Below are positions 61,059-63,554 of a stretch of 63,554 nucleotides of DNA, piece by piece. A model generated the notes under the pieces. The model was not told where the DNA came from. It ran no database searches and saw only the letters and a list, made by a program, of their open reading frames with translations. This DNA is from an uncultured Muribaculaceae bacterium. GTDB taxonomy: Bacteria; Bacteroidota; Bacteroidia; Bacteroidales; Muribaculaceae. Both the position numbers and the translations under genes were made by a program. Location of the stretch: the NCBI GenBank assembly GCA_947386115.1, contig CANDNO010000006.1:1-63554 (forward strand), in the 5' to 3' direction. Positions within the stretch are counted from its first letter, which is position 1. Each line of letters opens with the position of its first letter.

Positions 61059-62099
61059 TCACTGCTTGAGTCGCAACGTGATGATACCTGTCGACTCGAA
61101 TCGCGGCAAAGCCATCACCTGTATCGGCGCCTGAAGCGACTCGGCGCTATTGCTGCCGTCGCCGGCCACGATTCCACATGCTGCCAAAGCTCCCGTCACG
61201 GCCTCCAAAGCCTTGTCGGGAGTATTGTTGTCGTGGCTCAGATGGCACAGGAACACATACTTAAGCTCCGGACGATATATCGACGCCACATAAGCCGCCG
61301 TCACAGCATTGTCAAGATGTCCGTTCCCGGCCTGAATACGCGCCTTAAGATACTCGGGGTACCTGCCGTGGCGCAGCATCTCGAGGTCATAATTGCTCTC
61401 GATCATAAGGTATGATGCACGGCGCATGTAATGGTCGGCACGGGCTCCGATATGCCCTAAGTCCGTAGCCACGGTAAATTCAAATCCCTCGCGGGTAATA
61501 TAGTAACCGGCATTGTCGCTGCCGTCATGGTCTACCTCAAAGGCCGTTATCGTGAAACCGCCCAGCTCAAACGGAATCTCCTTGTAGATGGCATGGTGGT
61601 AATCCTTGATACGGCGCGAAACATTATGACGGCGAAGGATGCCGTTAAGCACCCGCGGCGTGCAATAAAGCGCCATGTAGCGGAAACGGCGCAATATGGA
61701 GTAGGCATATCTCACGTGGTCCCCATGGTCATGCGTCAACAGGATACCCTTGATTGCATTCATCGACAAGCCGTTACGGGTCATCTCGGCCTCGATTTTA
61801 CGGTCATCGATACCGGCATCGATAAGCACACCTTCCGAGCGCGTTCCCACAAACGTGCAGTTGCCGCTGCTGCCGCTGCCAAAAGAAATGAAAAGCACAC
61901 GCTCGTCGCGCGACAGCTCGCCCATAGGCGCCACCGACGCCTCCCTGCGGCGTTCAAGCTCGGCCTTAGCCACCCTTATATGCCGCTCCATGCCCGGTAA
62001 CTCAGGCAACGGATCGACATTGAATCCCGGCATTTCCAGATTGTCAAACAGCGACGGTGCCGAATAATCAGTCAGAGTTCTTTTCTTAGGGCGTGCCAT
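61059..62099 (-). CDS. MBL fold metallo-hydrolase, YycJ/WalJ-like
   Basis: A 346-residue metallo-beta-lactamase fold enzyme. GSSGNCTFVGTRSEGVLIDAG and LLTHDHGDHVRYAYSIL (HxHxDH metal motif) are typical of the YycJ group, followed by EVDHDGSDNAGY and SNYDLEMLRHGRYPEYLK. It is preceded by an N-terminal extension of about 70 residues with basic and Pro-rich sequence. YycJ-like proteins are linked to DNA replication or repair and act as nucleases. It lies 5 nt after the RsmI-like gene. Confidence 0.88.
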   Translation of the reverse strand: MARPKKRTLTDYSAPSLFDNLEMPGFNVDPLPELPGMERHIRVAKAELERRREASVAPMGELSRDERVLFISFGSGSSGNCTFVGTRSEGVLIDAGIDDRKIEAEMTRNGLSMNAIKGILLTHDHGDHVRYAYSILRRFRYMALYCTPRVLNGILRRHNVSRRIKDYHHAIYKEIPFELGGFTITAFEVDHDGSDNAGYYITREGFEFTVATDLGHIGARADHYMRRASYLMIESNYDLEMLRHGRYPEYLKARIQAGNGHLDNAVTAAYVASIYRPELKYVFLCHLSHDNNTPDKALEAVTGALAACGIVAGDGSNSAESLQAPIQVMALPRFESTGIITLRLKQ

Positions 62100-62104
62100 A
62101 ACGA

Positions 62105-62839
62105 TTAACTGAACAGTAAAAATATAGTGGGAGTCTTGTCGTAGTCATAGCGCGCCCGCTTCCAGTCGGCACACGTGCGCGTGATAATCGACTGGCGCTC
62201 ACTCGTTATATCGCTCGCCACACAAAGTAGCATGTTGCCCGGCAGCGACGTAGCGATATCGGCTATAAGCTTGTTGTTACGATAAGGAGTCTCAATAAAA
62301 ATCTGTGTCTGGCGCTCCGACGTTATGCGCTGCTGCATCATCTTGAACGACCGCGAGCGAGCGTCACGGTCTATGGGCAGATAACCGTTGAAAGCAAACG
62401 ACTGGCCGTTGAACCCCGACGCCATCAGCGACATCAGGATACTCGACGGACCCACGAGCGGAACCACCTTGAAACCACGCCTTTGTGCCACGGCAACAAC
62501 ATCGGCGCCCGGATCGGCAATCGCCGGACATCCGGCCTCCGATATCACGCCTACCGCCTCCCCGCGAGCCAGCGGCTCGAGCATCGACGGGACAGCCGAA
62601 GCCTCAGTGTGACGGTTAAGCTCGCAAAACGTGAGCGAGTCAATATCTATCGACCGGTCACACAGCTTGAGAAAACGCCTGGCCGAGCGCACATTCTCAA
62701 CAATAAAATGCTTCACTTGCCTCACAAGCTCCACATTCACAGCAGGCAACACCCCCTCGATGCCACCTTGACTCAGGGGCACGGGAAAAAGGTACAACGC
62801 CGGTTCGATATGAAGTGTAGTATTGTTTTCAAGGTCCAT
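62105..62839 (-). CDS. RsmI-like SAM-dependent methyltransferase (tetrapyrrole methylase fold)
   Basis: A 244-residue methylase of the family that 2'-O-methylates C1402 of 16S rRNA. GVISEAGCPAIADPGADVV is the GTP-like SAM-binding signature, VGPSSILMSLMASGFNGQSF is the second, and QIFIETPYRNNK the third. It is shorter than classical RsmI (280 residues), which fits a Bacteroidetes paralogue. The ATG at 62839 (MDLENNTTLHI) is used rather than an upstream frame. rsmH, the enzyme for the N4 position of the same base, is also in the window. Confidence 0.87.
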   Translation of the reverse strand: MDLENNTTLHIEPALYLFPVPLSQGGIEGVLPAVNVELVRQVKHFIVENVRSARRFLKLCDRSIDIDSLTFCELNRHTEASAVPSMLEPLARGEAVGVISEAGCPAIADPGADVVAVAQRRGFKVVPLVGPSSILMSLMASGFNGQSFAFNGYLPIDRDARSRSFKMMQQRITSERQTQIFIETPYRNNKLIADIATSLPGNMLLCVASDITSERQSIITRTCADWKRARYDYDKTPTIFLLFS

Positions 62840-62847
62840 AGCAACTA

Positions 62848-62855
62848 CAAAGGTA
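62848..62855 (-). promoter_or_regulatory. -7 box ahead of the RsmI-like gene
   Basis: TACCTTTG on the minus strand, 8 nt before the start codon, would give a nearly leaderless mRNA. No good -33 element. Confidence 0.4.
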
Positions 62856-63088
62856 CACTTTTTTATCGAACAATCCCACACCCTCCCCCGCCTTCCCAAT
62901 AATTATACACCATATTTGACACAGTAAGTTTCCTTTTTTATACCTTGGCCCATTATCGCCTCTCCTGTTAAACACATGAGCGCCACTACATGAAAGTCGT
63001 TGCAGACTAACTACCAAGGAACTTGTCCGGGCATACCAAATTTAACTATGTCAGTGCTTTAGAGATTCAAAAAATAACGTGAAGAAAA

Positions 63089-63277
63089 TTATAAAAACTC
63101 ATCATCATCTCTAAACTCTTCAGGTGGAAACAACCAAGGACTTAAAAATAAGCCGACACCATAGATAACGAGAAGTACTATAAAGCCCCAATTGATTATA
63201 GCCATTAATATATCTCCAAAAGACAAAGTGTCCTCTGTGGTATTTGAAACAGTTAAAAGTATTTGACTTAAAGGCAT
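63089..63277 (-). CDS. Small single-pass membrane protein, unknown
   Basis: A 62-residue protein starting MPLSQILLTVSN, with one membrane helix (INWGFIVLLVIYGVGLFLS) and an acidic C-terminal tail (PPEEFRDDDEFL). No family recognised. The ATG at 63277 is preferred over an upstream start that adds a second hydrophobic stretch. Surrounding DNA is much more AT-rich than the rest of the window, which may mean recent acquisition or simply an intergenic border. Confidence 0.5.
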   Translation of the reverse strand: MPLSQILLTVSNTTEDTLSFGDILMAIINWGFIVLLVIYGVGLFLSPWLFPPEEFRDDDEFL

Positions 63278-63554
63278 GACTATTAATTTCCTGCAAGATA
63301 TACAAAAAATAAATATCAAACAATTTAAATCGACTTATATAATTAAAAAACCACCAAAATGGCTAAATAATACGAATACAACATAAAATATAACAGCAAT
63401 GCTAAAAAAGGGCTTAATATCTGCCCGACAATCATCACCATCCTCTCAATAAAGCCCTCTAAAACATGATTTATAATATTTTTGTTATACCTTTGTATAT
63501 TCCCAAGTTTGACAGCAAACTAAGGTATATAGTTATTCTATAGCGTTTTAAGGC
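63278..63554. other. AT-rich end of window, possible rightward promoter
   Basis: No gene was recognised. TACCTTTG at 63488-63495 could be a -7 box for a gene beyond the window; its -33 element is unclear. Confidence 0.35.

Overview
The window looks like chromosomal DNA of a GC-moderate Bacteroidales bacterium, most likely of the Muribaculaceae/S24-7 type (family-level placement is inference). Supporting signs: promoter-like TAnnTTTG -7 boxes with TTG/TTTG about 20 nt upstream in front of many genes, no obvious Shine-Dalgarno sequences, and Bacteroidetes-typical genes (DUF2851, DUF4919-like, carboxynorspermidine dehydrogenase, LepB with a large insertion, MurA with Asp for the catalytic Cys, tricorn-like S41 protease). 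No rRNA, tRNA, CRISPR array or prophage was recognised.

Layout. 1-2.1 kb (minus): surface-glycan operon (NAD-dependent epimerase, small membrane protein, family 2 glycosyltransferase). 2.2-3.05 kb: a palindrome-rich block with a 48-nt inverted repeat beside a Y1-type REP-associated/IS200-like transposase. 3.06-8.8 kb (minus): AraC regulator, two tandem paralogous AMP-binding enzymes and a GH109-like lipoprotein. 9.3-14.2 kb (plus): TolC-HlyD-ABC2-ABC2 export operon without an ATPase. 14.4-21.6 kb: gdhA, upp-murB, a PIN toxin/antitoxin pair (minus), murA, a DUF4919-like protein (minus) and a sirtuin.

22.0-38.4 kb (plus): an almost continuous division and cell wall (dcw) cluster: rsmH, ftsL-like, ftsI with PASTA, murE, mraY, murD, ftsW, murG, murC, ftsQ, ftsA, ftsZ, then a secreted EEP-fold protein. 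Together these make lipid II from UDP-MurNAc and build the divisome; murA and murB lie a few kb upstream. mraZ, murF and ddl are not in the cluster.

38.6-47.2 kb (minus): TPR protein, flippase, ruvB, GDP-mannose pyrophosphorylase, then dapB-lepB-wbqC-sdaA. 47.5-52.4 kb (plus): carboxynorspermidine dehydrogenase, dtd, MazG-like, deoC, GYF-CD225 protein, DUF2851. 52.4-56.2 kb (minus): tricorn-like protease and an internally deleted AlbA_2 gene. 56.4-60.9 kb: sugar permease-PfkB kinase pair, a stand-alone pseudo-receiver (minus), nadB. 61-63.3 kb (minus): MBL hydrolase, RsmI-like methyltransferase, small membrane protein.

The most interesting non-genic signal is a family of short hairpins with a GTAGGGAC head (six copies; two next to degenerate heptamer arrays) in a window that also carries a candidate REP transposase. 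Other points worth checking are the pseudo-receiver with Glu at the phosphorylation site, the cysteine-free sirtuin, the diverging AMP-binding pair, the deletion-derived AlbA_2 gene and the GTTAC-rich region ahead of nadB.
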